From assembly GCA_016191785.1 (NCBI GenBank), contig JACPVJ010000090.1, forward strand, positions 1 to 64,000: a stretch of 64,000 nucleotides of DNA, in the 5' to 3' direction. The translations under genes were made by a program, and so were the position numbers. Positions within the stretch are counted from its first letter, which is position 1. Every line of letters starts with the position of its first letter. The notes under the pieces are model-generated. The model did not search any database. It was given only the letters and a program-made list of their open reading frames with translations, and had not been told where the DNA came from. Below, piece after piece: positions 53,931-61,993 of the stretch. This DNA is from Myxococcales bacterium (GTDB lineage Bacteria; Myxococcota_A; Polyangia; Polyangiales; Polyangiaceae).

Positions 53931-56081
53931 TCATCGCGCCCGGCGCCCCTCGATCACTTCGATCACCTTCGCGGCCGAGACGGGCACCGGCGTGCCGGGA
54001 CCGAACACGGCGGCGACCCCGGCCGCCTCGAGCGCCGCGTAGTCCTGGGCAGGGATGACCCCGCCGCACACCACCGCCACGTCGCCGGCGCCCGCCTTGC
54101 GGAGCTCGGCGACGAGCTCGGGCACCAGCGTCAGGTGCCCCGCCGCCTGGGTCGAGACGCCGACGGCGTGGACGTCGTTCTCGACCGCCTGACGCGCGAC
54201 CTCGGCCGGCGTCTGGAACAGCGGCCCGACGTCCACGTCGAAGCCGGCGTCGGCGAAGGCCGTCGCGATCAGCTTCGCCCCGCGGTCGTGGCCGTCCTGG
54301 CCCATCTTGGCCACCAAGATGCGCGGCCTTCGTCCCTCGGCCTTCAGGAACTGCTCGATCCGCTGGCGCAGAGCCGCCCACCGCTCGTCGTCTTGGTAGA
54401 AGCTGCCGTACACGCCGGAAATGCTCCGGGTCTCGGCCTGGTGCCGCCCCCACGCGGCCTCGAGCGCGCCCGAGATCTCACCGACGCTGGCCCGAACGCG
54501 CGCCGCCGCGATGCTGAGCTCGAGCAGGTTTCCCTCGCCACTTCCCGCGGACTGCCGGAGCCGTGCCAGGGCCTGCTCCACGGCCGCGGTGTCGCGAGTG
54601 GCGCGGATCTTCTCGAGGCGTGCGATCTGCGACGCGCGCACGGCGCCGTTGTCCACCACCCTCACCTCGACCGGTTCCCCACCCTCGACCTGGTACTTGT
54701 TCACGCCCACGATCACGTCGGCGCCCCGGTCGATGCGTGCCTGCCGGCGAGCGGCGGCATCCTCGATGCGAAGCTTGGGCATCCCGGCCTCGACTGCCCG
54801 GGTCATCCCCCCGAGCTTCTCCACCTCGTCGATCAGGGCCTCGGCCTTGCGCGCCAGCGCGTGGGTCAGCTGCTCCATGAAGTAGCTCCCCGCCCAAGGG
54901 TCCACCACCCGGGGGATGCCGGTCTCGTGCTGGATCACCAGCTGGGTGTTCCGCGCGAGACGCGCCGCGAAATCGCTGGGCAAGGCGATGGCCTCGTCGA
55001 ACGAGTTGGTGTGCAGGCTCTGCGTACCGCCCATGACCGCCGCCATCGCCTCGATCGTGGTGCGGATCACGTTGTTGTGAGGATCTTGCTCGGTCAGGCT
55101 CACCCCGCTGGTCTGACAGTGCGTGCGCAGCATCAGCGAGTCGGCCTTCTGGGGTGTGAAATGCCGCTTCATCAGCGTGGCCCAGAGCAGGCGCGCCGCC
55201 CGAAGCTTGGCGACCTCCATGTAGAAGCTCATGCCGATGCCGAAGAAGAACGAGAGCCGCGGGGCGAAGCGATCGATGTCCAGCCCCTTGGCAAGGGCCG
55301 CACGCACGTACTCGAGGCCGTCGGCCAGGGTGAAGCCCAGCTCGAGATCACACGTCGCCCCGGCCTCTTGCATGTGATAGCCCGAGATCGAGATCGAGTT
55401 GAACTTCGGCATGTGCCGCGCGGTGTGCTCGATCACGTCGGCCACGATGCGCATCGAGGGGGCCGGCGGATAGATGTACGTGTTGCGGACCATGAACTCT
55501 TTCAAGATGTCGTTCTGGATGGTCCCGGTCAGGTCGGCGGGCTTCACCCCCTGCTCTTCGCCGGCCACCACGAACATCGCCAGCACCGGCAGCACCGCGC
55601 CGTTCATCGTCATCGACACGCTCATCTCGCGGAGCGGGATGCCGTCGAACAAGATCTTCATGTCCTCGACGGTGTCGATCGCGACGCCCGCCTTGCCCAC
55701 GTCGCCCAGGACGCGCGGATGGTCACTGTCGTAGCCGCGGTGGGTCGCGAGATCGAAGGCGACGCTGAGCCCCTTCTGCCCGCCGGCGAGGCCGCGCCGG
55801 TAGAACGCGTTCGACTCTTCCGCGGTCGAGAACCCGGCATACTGCCGGATGGTCCACGGGCGCCCGGCGTACATCGTGGCTTTCGGGCCGCGAACGAAGG
55901 GGAAGTCGCCGGGGATGCTGTCGGCGAAGTCGAGCGCCTCGACGTCCTTCTGCGTGTACAGCGGCCGCACGTCGATGCCCTCGGGCGTGTGCCAGACCAG
56001 CGTCTCGGGGTCCTGGTCACGAAGCTCGGCCCTCGCGAGTCGGGTCCAGAGCTCGAGGTCGGCACTGCTCTTGGGATCCAT
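53931..56081 (-). CDS. scpA: Methylmalonyl-CoA mutase
   Basis: The 716-residue adenosylcobalamin enzyme interconverts methylmalonyl-CoA and succinyl-CoA. The N-terminal TIM barrel contains [20 protein letters not shown] and [18 protein letters not shown]. The C-terminal B12-binding domain has DGHDRGAK with cobalt-ligand His598. It is the single-chain type with fused domains. It heads an operon with meaB, a universal stress protein and a P-type ATPase. ATG 56081 is 73 bp from the divergent CAP gene. Confidence 0.95.
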   Translation of the reverse strand: MDPKSSADLELWTRLARAELRDQDPETLVWHTPEGIDVRPLYTQKDVEALDFADSIPGDFPFVRGPKATMYAGRPWTIRQYAGFSTAEESNAFYRRGLAGGQKGLSVAFDLATHRGYDSDHPRVLGDVGKAGVAIDTVEDMKILFDGIPLREMSVSMTMNGAVLPVLAMFVVAGEEQGVKPADLTGTIQNDILKEFMVRNTYIYPPAPSMRIVADVIEHTARHMPKFNSISISGYHMQEAGATCDLELGFTLADGLEYVRAALAKGLDIDRFAPRLSFFFGIGMSFYMEVAKLRAARLLWATLMKRHFTPQKADSLMLRTHCQTSGVSLTEQDPHNNVIRTTIEAMAAVMGGTQSLHTNSFDEAIALPSDFAARLARNTQLVIQHETGIPRVVDPWAGSYFMEQLTHALARKAEALIDEVEKLGGMTRAVEAGMPKLRIEDAAARRQARIDRGADVIVGVNKYQVEGGEPVEVRVVDNGAVRASQIARLEKIRATRDTAAVEQALARLRQSAGSGEGNLLELSIAAARVRASVGEISGALEAAWGRHQAETRSISGVYGSFYQDDERWAALRQRIEQFLKAEGRRPRILVAKMGQDGHDRGAKLIATAFADAGFDVDVGPLFQTPAEVARQAVENDVHAVGVSTQAAGHLTLVPELVAELRKAGAGDVAVVCGGVIPAQDYAALEAAGVAAVFGPGTPVPVSAAKVIEVIEGRRAR

Positions 56082-56154
56082 GGCCCGGGCGTTCTAGCAT
56101 TTTCTGGGATCGCTCCCGAGGGGCGTCTCCCCGGGGGTGGTGTAAGATGGGGCG

Positions 56155-56691
56155 ATGCGCGCGCCACTGGTCGGTCTGCTCTGCCTCGCTCTGTTCGGCT
56201 GCGGTTCGTCGGACGATGACGCCGGAGGTGGCGGCGGACCGGGGGGTGGCTGCGACAGCGCCGCGACCGGGCCGGAGGGGTTCGAGTGCAAGGTGCTCGA
56301 GATCGTGAACCAGCACCGCGCGGCCGGGGCCACCTGCGGCGGCAACGCCCAGCCGCCGGCTCCCGCCTTGACCATGCACGCCGTGCTTCGCGGCACGGCT
56401 CGAGCGCACGCCGGCGACATGGCGACCAAGGCCTACTTCGCCCACGACAACCTGGAGGGGAAGTCGCCCTTCGATCGGATGGCGGCAGCCGGGTATCAGT
56501 ACAGCACCGCGGGCGAGAACATCGCCGCCGGCGGCTCCACTCCCGAAGCCGCGATGGACCAGTGGATGAACAGCCCGGGACACTGCACGAACATCATGAA
56601 GGCCGAGTACAAGGATCTGGGCGTGGGCTACGTCGAGAAGCCGGGCAGCCCCTACACCCACTACTGGGTGCAGAACTTCGGCGCTCCGTGA
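56155..56691 (+). CDS. CAP-domain (SCP/PR1-like) lipoprotein
   Basis: The 178-residue protein has a lipobox Cys16 (LFGC), a Gly-rich linker and a CAP domain. The CAP hallmarks are N-HRAAGA at the start, the TARAHAGDMATKAYFAHDN helix with His pairs, GYQYSTAGENIAAG, and MNSPGHCTNIM. The conserved His and Glu residues of the CAP cavity appear present. Bacterial CAP proteins are secreted or surface-bound, and their exact activity is mostly unknown. It diverges from the mutase gene and ends in front of a hairpin. Confidence 0.88.
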   Translation: MRAPLVGLLCLALFGCGSSDDDAGGGGGPGGGCDSAATGPEGFECKVLEIVNQHRAAGATCGGNAQPPAPALTMHAVLRGTARAHAGDMATKAYFAHDNLEGKSPFDRMAAAGYQYSTAGENIAAGGSTPEAAMDQWMNSPGHCTNIMKAEYKDLGVGYVEKPGSPYTHYWVQNFGAP

Positions 56692-56710
56692 GGACCCGCG
56701 TCTCGGGTCC
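56692..56710. terminator. Hairpin between convergent genes
   Basis: GGACCCG (56692-56698) and CGGGTCC (56704-56710) form a perfect 7-bp stem with a 5-nt loop. It starts right after the stop of the CAP gene and ends 2 bp before the stop of the convergent BtpA gene. It lacks a T-tract but its placement suggests a bidirectional end signal. Confidence 0.5.
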
Positions 56711-56712
56711 GA

Positions 56713-57519
56713 TCAGCGCGCCGCGGCCCGGGTCGCGACCAGCGCCCGCACCCGCGCCTCGTCCACCGGCTGGTCCACGCGGCCGTCGCGTTTGACGCTG
56801 GTGCCGACGATCACGCCGTCGGCGATCGCCAAGAGGTCGACCAAGGTCTCGGCGCGGGCGCCGCTGCCGACGAACAAGGGCCGATCGGGCACGGCGCGCC
56901 GCACCCTCTCGAGTCGCGCCAGGCTGGTCGCCTCGCCCGTGCCGCTGCCGGTGACGATCAAACCGTCGGCCAGCCCGCGGTAGGCCGTGTCCTTGGCACT
57001 CTGGTCCAGGTCGAAGCCGGCCGGCGGCGTGGCGTGCTTCACCGCGACGTCGGCCAAGATCTCCACGCCGCTCGCGCCCCGCTCACGCAGGGTCTCGGCC
57101 GCTCGGCCTTCGAGCGCGCCCTGGTCGGTGACCATCACTCCGACGTGGACGTTGACCCGGATGAAATCCGCGCCGGTGGCCGCCGCGATGGCCAGGGCTG
57201 CGCGCGCGTCGTTGCGGAGCACGTTCACGCCGATCAGCGGCTCGGGACCGACGGCCACCCGGATGCGCTCGGTCAGCGCGGTCATCTCGGCGATCGTGCT
57301 CGCCGGAACGCGGTCACCGAAGAACGGCGCGTCCCCGAAGTTCTCGACCACGAAGCCGTCGAGACCGCCGGCCACGAGCGCGGCCGCGTCAGTCAGCGCG
57401 CGCACTTCCACCGCGCCGCGATCGGAGAAACGCGGGCTGCCGGGGAGCGGCAAGAGGTGGACCACCCCGAAGAGGAGCCTCTCTCCGGCCGCCACGCGCG
57501 CCCTGATCGTGCGCCGCAC
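56713..57519 (-). CDS. BtpA/SgcQ-family TIM-barrel protein
   Basis: The 268-residue protein matches the BtpA family: VVHLLPLPGSPR near the start, GLDGFVVENFGDAPFF, and GVNVLRNDARAALAIA. BtpA stabilises photosystem I in cyanobacteria, while SgcQ-type relatives in other bacteria are uncharacterised TIM barrels, so no function is assigned. The start is GTG 57519, directly abutting the stop of the HAD-family gene upstream, so the two are translated together. Confidence 0.85.
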   Translation of the reverse strand: MRRTIRARVAAGERLLFGVVHLLPLPGSPRFSDRGAVEVRALTDAAALVAGGLDGFVVENFGDAPFFGDRVPASTIAEMTALTERIRVAVGPEPLIGVNVLRNDARAALAIAAATGADFIRVNVHVGVMVTDQGALEGRAAETLRERGASGVEILADVAVKHATPPAGFDLDQSAKDTAYRGLADGLIVTGSGTGEATSLARLERVRRAVPDRPLFVGSGARAETLVDLLAIADGVIVGTSVKRDGRVDQPVDEARVRALVATRAAAR

Positions 57520-58365
57520 TCAGAGCCCCACGCGCTCGAGCACCGCGTCCAAGGTCTCGGAGAGGCCGCCCTGCTGCTCTCGCGCCACGAAGCGCCGCTC
57601 GTAGTCCGGCGTCACCTCACTGGCGATCAGGTGGATCGCGACCCCCAGGTGAAAGGGCATGGCGAGATCGAGCTCGTAGATGTCGCCGACGAAGAGCGTG
57701 CGCTCGGGCCGGGTGTGGGTCTCTTGCCAGATGTCGCGAAGGACCTCGTAGTACCGACCGCGCCGCAGATACACCGGGCGCTCGAGCCCCTCGAGACTCT
57801 GCCGCTCGGGAAGCCCCGCGAACGCCCCGTCGACCTCCGACGGCGGCTCGATGAACGCCTTCTTGGCGTTGCCCCGCACGATCGGGCGGCGCGCGGCGTC
57901 GGGCAAGAGCTGCTCCACCTTGCGCGTGACGGCATCGGTTCCCGAGTTGGTGACCACGTAGAGGGGAACGCCCGACGCGAGCAGGATCTCGAGCACGCGC
58001 TTGGCGCCCGGGCGAAACACCGTCGCCGACCGCTCGTAGCTCTTGAAGTACAGGTCCGAGAGCGCCCCCTCGCGCTCGGTGGGGTCCAGATAGGCGTCGA
58101 AACGGTCGAACAGCATGCGAGCGACGGTGGTCGATCGGATGTACGGGTCGGCGTTGCCCGGCGCGACCAGCTTGCCCTGAAACAGCCAGCCGTACTCGGT
58201 CGGGCGCGCACGGACCGTGGCCTCGCACTCGTCCCAGTCGGCGGCGACGTCGCGACCGAGGCGCTGGGCCAGGTCGGCCCGATAAGCCTCGACGAAGGGA
58301 GCGCCCTCTTCCTCGGCCAGGGTGAAGGTACCGTCGAAATCGAGCAGGACGCAGTCGAAGCGCAT
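57520..58365 (-). CDS. HAD-family hydrolase
   Basis: The 281-residue protein has the haloacid dehalogenase motifs: Asp9 and Asp11 in LLDFDGTFT, VTNSGT as motif II, and FVGDIYELDL as motif IV, with a helical cap inserted after motif I. It is probably a phosphatase acting on a small metabolite. It is coupled to the BtpA gene downstream and diverges from the acyltransferase-like gene, with 70 bp between. Confidence 0.85.
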   Translation of the reverse strand: MRFDCVLLDFDGTFTLAEEEGAPFVEAYRADLAQRLGRDVAADWDECEATVRARPTEYGWLFQGKLVAPGNADPYIRSTTVARMLFDRFDAYLDPTEREGALSDLYFKSYERSATVFRPGAKRVLEILLASGVPLYVVTNSGTDAVTRKVEQLLPDAARRPIVRGNAKKAFIEPPSEVDGAFAGLPERQSLEGLERPVYLRRGRYYEVLRDIWQETHTRPERTLFVGDIYELDLAMPFHLGVAIHLIASEVTPDYERRFVAREQQGGLSETLDAVLERVGL

Positions 58366-58435
58366 GGCGGTGAGCAGCCCGCAGCCTAGCTCATTTCCTC
58401 CCGGCGGCGGTCGCCCTCGGGCATGATCGCGACCG

Positions 58436-59293
58436 ATGCCGCTGTTCGGCCGCTCCGATGGGGATCTGGTCCGCGATCTGCCGCCGATCCGCCGGATCGT
58501 GCCCTACCTGATGCGCACCCGGGCCGGCGCGGTGGTGTTCCACGACACCACCTACGAGATTGCCCGCGCGCGCGCTTGGCTCGACGCCTTCAACGCCGGC
58601 CGCCCGGACCGCCCGAAGGCGACGCTCTTCCACCTCTTCATCTGGGCGTGTGCCCGGGCGCTCCACGCCCGCGCTGGCTTGAACCGCTTCGTCTCGGGCT
58701 CACGCATCTACCAGCGTCGCGAGGTCACCATCTCGTTCGCGGCCAAGCGGGGTTTCCAAGACGACGAGCCGATCGTGACTCGCAAGTTCGCCTTCGAGCA
58801 GGGCGAGGGCTTCGCCGCCACGGTCGATCGGCTGGTCGGCGGGATCTCCGGCGTCCGCGCCGGCAAGGAAGAGCGGGCCGACAAAGAGATGAAGCTCGCG
58901 GTTCACGTCCCCGGCTTCTTGCTCTCTTTCGCCCTGCGCCTCTTGGTCTGGCTCGACCAGGTGAACCTGCTCCCGGCGTCGATGATCCGACCCGACCCGC
59001 TGTTCGCCAGCTTGTTCGTCGCCAACCTGGGCTCCCTGGGGCTCGACCGAGTCACCCACCACCTGTACGAGTACGGCAACGTCAGCCTGTTCGGCGCGAT
59101 GGGTGTCAGCGGCCCACGGGTGGTGGTGGGCGAAGACGGAGCGCCGACCGTGCACGACACGGTCGAGGTGCGCTGGAGCTTCGACGAGCGGATCAACGAC
59201 GGCTTCTACTGCGCGTCGTCGCTCTCGCTGGTGAAAGAGGTGATCGAAGATCCGGAGGGCGTGCTGGGGCCAGCGCCTGCGGGGCCGGCGTGA
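58436..59293 (+). CDS. 2-oxoacid dehydrogenase acyltransferase-like protein, catalytic His replaced
   Basis: The 285-residue protein resembles the catalytic domain of E2 acyltransferases and chloramphenicol acetyltransferase, without lipoyl or peripheral-binding domains. Where those enzymes have DHRxxDG, it reads Asp250-Glu-Arg-Ile-Asn-Asp255-Gly, so the catalytic His is Glu251. A hydrophobic segment (about 160-180) is unusual for the family and may touch membrane. Its role may be binding rather than acyl transfer. Confidence 0.75.
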   Translation: MPLFGRSDGDLVRDLPPIRRIVPYLMRTRAGAVVFHDTTYEIARARAWLDAFNAGRPDRPKATLFHLFIWACARALHARAGLNRFVSGSRIYQRREVTISFAAKRGFQDDEPIVTRKFAFEQGEGFAATVDRLVGGISGVRAGKEERADKEMKLAVHVPGFLLSFALRLLVWLDQVNLLPASMIRPDPLFASLFVANLGSLGLDRVTHHLYEYGNVSLFGAMGVSGPRVVVGEDGAPTVHDTVEVRWSFDERINDGFYCASSLSLVKEVIEDPEGVLGPAPAGPA

Positions 59294-59329
59294 CTCGGCC
59301 CGGGCGGCGGCCTCTGCTATAGTCGCGTC

Positions 59330-59656
59330 ATGTCCGAGCGCAGCGTCCCCCAGGTCGCGGTCGACTTGCGGAAGCGGCTCGAGGCTCGCTTCGGAGCACG
59401 TCTCCGCGACGTGCGACTGTTCGGCTCGTATGCGCGCGGTGCCGCCCACGAGGCGTCGGACGTGGACCTGCTCGTCGTCGTCGACGACCTGACACCCGCC
59501 GAGAAGATCGAGGTGAGCGACATGGCCGTCGACGCTTCGCTCGGCAGCGGGCTCGCGCTCGCGCCGTTGGTCTGGTCGGCAGCCGAGCTCGCCCGACTCC
59601 GCGGCCTCGAGCTCGGGCTGGTCGCCAACATCGATCGCGAGGGAGTGGCGGTGTGA
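59330..59656 (+). CDS. MNT-domain nucleotidyltransferase antitoxin
   Basis: The 108-residue protein is a minimal nucleotidyltransferase with the GSx10DxD motif (Gly32-Ser33, Asp44 and Asp46). In HEPN/MNT toxin-antitoxin pairs this antitoxin AMPylates the HEPN toxin. It overlaps the HEPN gene by 4 bp (GTGA), in the antitoxin-first order. The third acidic residue is not obvious, but the fold is complete in length. Confidence 0.88.
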   Translation: MSERSVPQVAVDLRKRLEARFGARLRDVRLFGSYARGAAHEASDVDLLVVVDDLTPAEKIEVSDMAVDASLGSGLALAPLVWSAAELARLRGLELGLVANIDREGVAV

Positions 59657-60072
59657 CCGACGAGAACCGGCGGCTTCAGGTCGCAGCGGAGGTCGTCCGC
59701 GCGGAAGAGTCCCATCGCGCCGCCCACGAGCTGTTGCGGCTCGGGCTCTTGAACGACGCGGTCAGTCGCGCCTACTACTCTGCGCTGCACTACGCGATGG
59801 CTCTGCTGCTCACCGAGGGCATCGAACCCCTGACGCACCGCGGCGTGGGCGCGATGCTCGGGCAGCACTTCATCGTGCCACGCAAGCTGCCCGTCGACCG
59901 CGCCAAAGACCTCGCGAGACTCGAGCAGTTTCGCAGCGAGGCCGACTACAATCGGTTCTTCGTGCTGAGCCCCGAGGGCGCTGCGGAAGAAGCAGCCGTT
60001 GCCGACCGCTTTCGCGCAGCGGCGCGTGACTACTTGCAGGGCGGCGGTTGGCTCGACAGCGCCACCGGCTGA
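59653..60072 (+). CDS. HEPN-domain toxin
   Basis: The 139-residue all-helical HEPN protein has the Rx6H ribonuclease motif (Arg39 to His46 in RAYYSALH). Paired with the upstream MNT gene, it should be an RNase toxin neutralised by AMPylation of a nearby Tyr, of which Tyr41 and Tyr42 lie inside the motif. The start is GTG 59653. It converges with parE across 15 bp. Confidence 0.88.
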   Translation: MTDENRRLQVAAEVVRAEESHRAAHELLRLGLLNDAVSRAYYSALHYAMALLLTEGIEPLTHRGVGAMLGQHFIVPRKLPVDRAKDLARLEQFRSEADYNRFFVLSPEGAAEEAAVADRFRAAARDYLQGGGWLDSATG

Positions 60073-60087
60073 GCCCCGAGCAGCCCC

Positions 60088-61992
60088 TCACACGTCGAGC
60101 GCGTCGGCCTGATCGGCGCGATCCATGATGAAGTGGAAGCGCGCCTGGGGGTCCTTGCCCATCAGGTCGCTGACCACACGATCGGTGGCCAGCACGTCGG
60201 CGATGTCGATCTTCAGTAGCCGGCGCGTCTTCGGGTTCAGGGTGGTGTCCCACAGCACCTTGGGCATCATCTCGCCCAGGCCCTTGAAGCGCGTGATCTC
60301 GGCCCGGGCGTTGCCGCGGACCTTGTCCTTCACGATGCGCTCCTTGTCCGCGTCGTCCACCGCCCAGAAGGTCTCTTTACCGATGTCCACGCGATAGAGC
60401 GGGGGCACCGCCACGAACAGCCGGCCCTGCCGGATCACCTCGGTCAGGTGCCGGTAGAAGAAGGTCAGCAAGAGCGTGGTGATGTGGTGGCCATCGCTGT
60501 CGGCGTCGGCGAGCAGCACGATGCGCTCGTAGCGCAGCCGGGCGATGTCGAAATTCTGACCGACCCCGCAGCCGAGCGCGGTGACCAGATCGGTGATCTC
60601 TTTGTTCTCGAGCACCTTGGCCAGCGTCATGCCCTCGGTGTTCATCACCTTGCCGCGCAAGGGCAGCACCGCCTGGGTGTTCCGGTCCCGCCCTTGCTTG
60701 GCGCTGCCGCCGGCGCTGTCGCCCTCGACGATGAACAGCTCGGTGCCGCGCCGATCGCTGGCGCTGCAGTCGCTGAGCTTGCCCGGCAGCATGGTGCGGC
60801 CCCCGGTGGCGGTCTTTCGGGTCACCGCCTGGCTGGCGGCCCGCGACGCCTCGCGAGCGCGCGCCGCCAGGATGATGCGCCCCACGATCTGCTCGGCAGT
60901 GCTGCGGTTTTGGTTCAGCCACTGCTCGAGGGAGGGTCGCACCGCGCCGTCGACCGCGGCCTGGACCTCGGGGTTGTTCAGCCGGTCCTTGGTCTGGCCT
61001 TGGAACTGCGGGTCCGCGATGAACACACTGAGCACGCCGGTCAGGCCCTCGCGGATGTCCTCGGCGCTGAGCGTGACTCCGCGCGGCGTCAGGCTGTGGG
61101 TCTCGATGTAGTTGCGGACCGCCTTCACCATCCCCGAGCGGAAGCCCAGCTCGTGCGTGCCACCCGAGCCGGTGGGGATGCCGTTCACGTAAGACTTCAG
61201 CGTCTCGTCGGTGGACTCGGTCCACTGGAACGCCAGCTCGAGCCGAAGGCCGTTGTCGCGGAACAGCGTGAAGGGCTGCTCGTGCACCGCCCGAGCGCCG
61301 CGCTCGCCCACGATCCGCCCCAGGAACTCGGCGATGCCGTCCGGGTGGTGGAAGGTGTCTTTACTGCCGTGGGTCTCGTCGACGAAGGTGACGGTCAGGC
61401 CTTTGTGCAGGTAGCTGGCGATCTCGAGCCGCTCGCGGATCAGCTCGGCCGAGAAGTCGGTCTTGGGAAAGATCTCCGGGTCGGGTCGGAAGAACACCGT
61501 GGTGCCGCTGCCCCGCGCCTTGCCGACCTTCTCGAGCTTGCCGACCGGCGTGCCGGCGCGAAACTCCATCTTGTGCTCGAAGCCGTCGCGCCTGACCGTC
61601 GCGACCAGGCGCGCCGAGAGCGCGTTGACCACGCTCGCGCCCACGCCGTGGAGGCCACCCGCCGTCTTGTAGTTGTCGTGCTCGAACTTGCCCCCCGCGT
61701 GCAGGGTGCAGAAGATGATCTCGAGCGCCGGCTTCTTGTGCTTCGGGTGGATGTCCACCGGCACGCCCCGCCCGTCGTCGCTCACGGTCACGCTCTGCCC
61801 GTCTTTGTGGAGCGTGACGGTGATCTGGCTGGCGTGGCCGTTCATCGCCTCGTCGACCGAGTTGTCGACCACCTCCCACACCAGGTGGTGCAAGCCCGGG
61901 CTGCCCACGCCACCGATGTACATGCCCGGGCGCTTGCGAACCGGGTCGAGGCCCTCGAGCACGGTGATGTCTTTGGCGGAGTAGCCGGCCAT
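60088..61992 (-). CDS. parE: DNA topoisomerase IV subunit B
   Basis: The 634-residue ATPase subunit has the GHKL motifs EVVDNSVDEAMNG, SDDGRGVPVD and GGLHGVGASVVNAL, and a TOPRIM domain with EGDSAGGSAKQGRD and DADSDGHH. It pairs with the ParC-like gene that ends 1 bp before its start, on the same transcript, to decatenate chromosomes. The compact length and missing GyrB insert support ParE rather than GyrB; gyrA is 40 kb away without gyrB. Confidence 0.93.
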   Translation of the reverse strand: MAGYSAKDITVLEGLDPVRKRPGMYIGGVGSPGLHHLVWEVVDNSVDEAMNGHASQITVTLHKDGQSVTVSDDGRGVPVDIHPKHKKPALEIIFCTLHAGGKFEHDNYKTAGGLHGVGASVVNALSARLVATVRRDGFEHKMEFRAGTPVGKLEKVGKARGSGTTVFFRPDPEIFPKTDFSAELIRERLEIASYLHKGLTVTFVDETHGSKDTFHHPDGIAEFLGRIVGERGARAVHEQPFTLFRDNGLRLELAFQWTESTDETLKSYVNGIPTGSGGTHELGFRSGMVKAVRNYIETHSLTPRGVTLSAEDIREGLTGVLSVFIADPQFQGQTKDRLNNPEVQAAVDGAVRPSLEQWLNQNRSTAEQIVGRIILAARAREASRAASQAVTRKTATGGRTMLPGKLSDCSASDRRGTELFIVEGDSAGGSAKQGRDRNTQAVLPLRGKVMNTEGMTLAKVLENKEITDLVTALGCGVGQNFDIARLRYERIVLLADADSDGHHITTLLLTFFYRHLTEVIRQGRLFVAVPPLYRVDIGKETFWAVDDADKERIVKDKVRGNARAEITRFKGLGEMMPKVLWDTTLNPKTRRLLKIDIADVLATDRVVSDLMGKDPQARFHFIMDRADQADALDV

Positions 61993-61993
61993 G

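Noticed and set aside
53850..56219. 789-residue plus-strand open frame opposite the mutase gene
   Set aside because: The minus strand encodes an unmistakable methylmalonyl-CoA mutase; the plus-strand product is shadow sequence.
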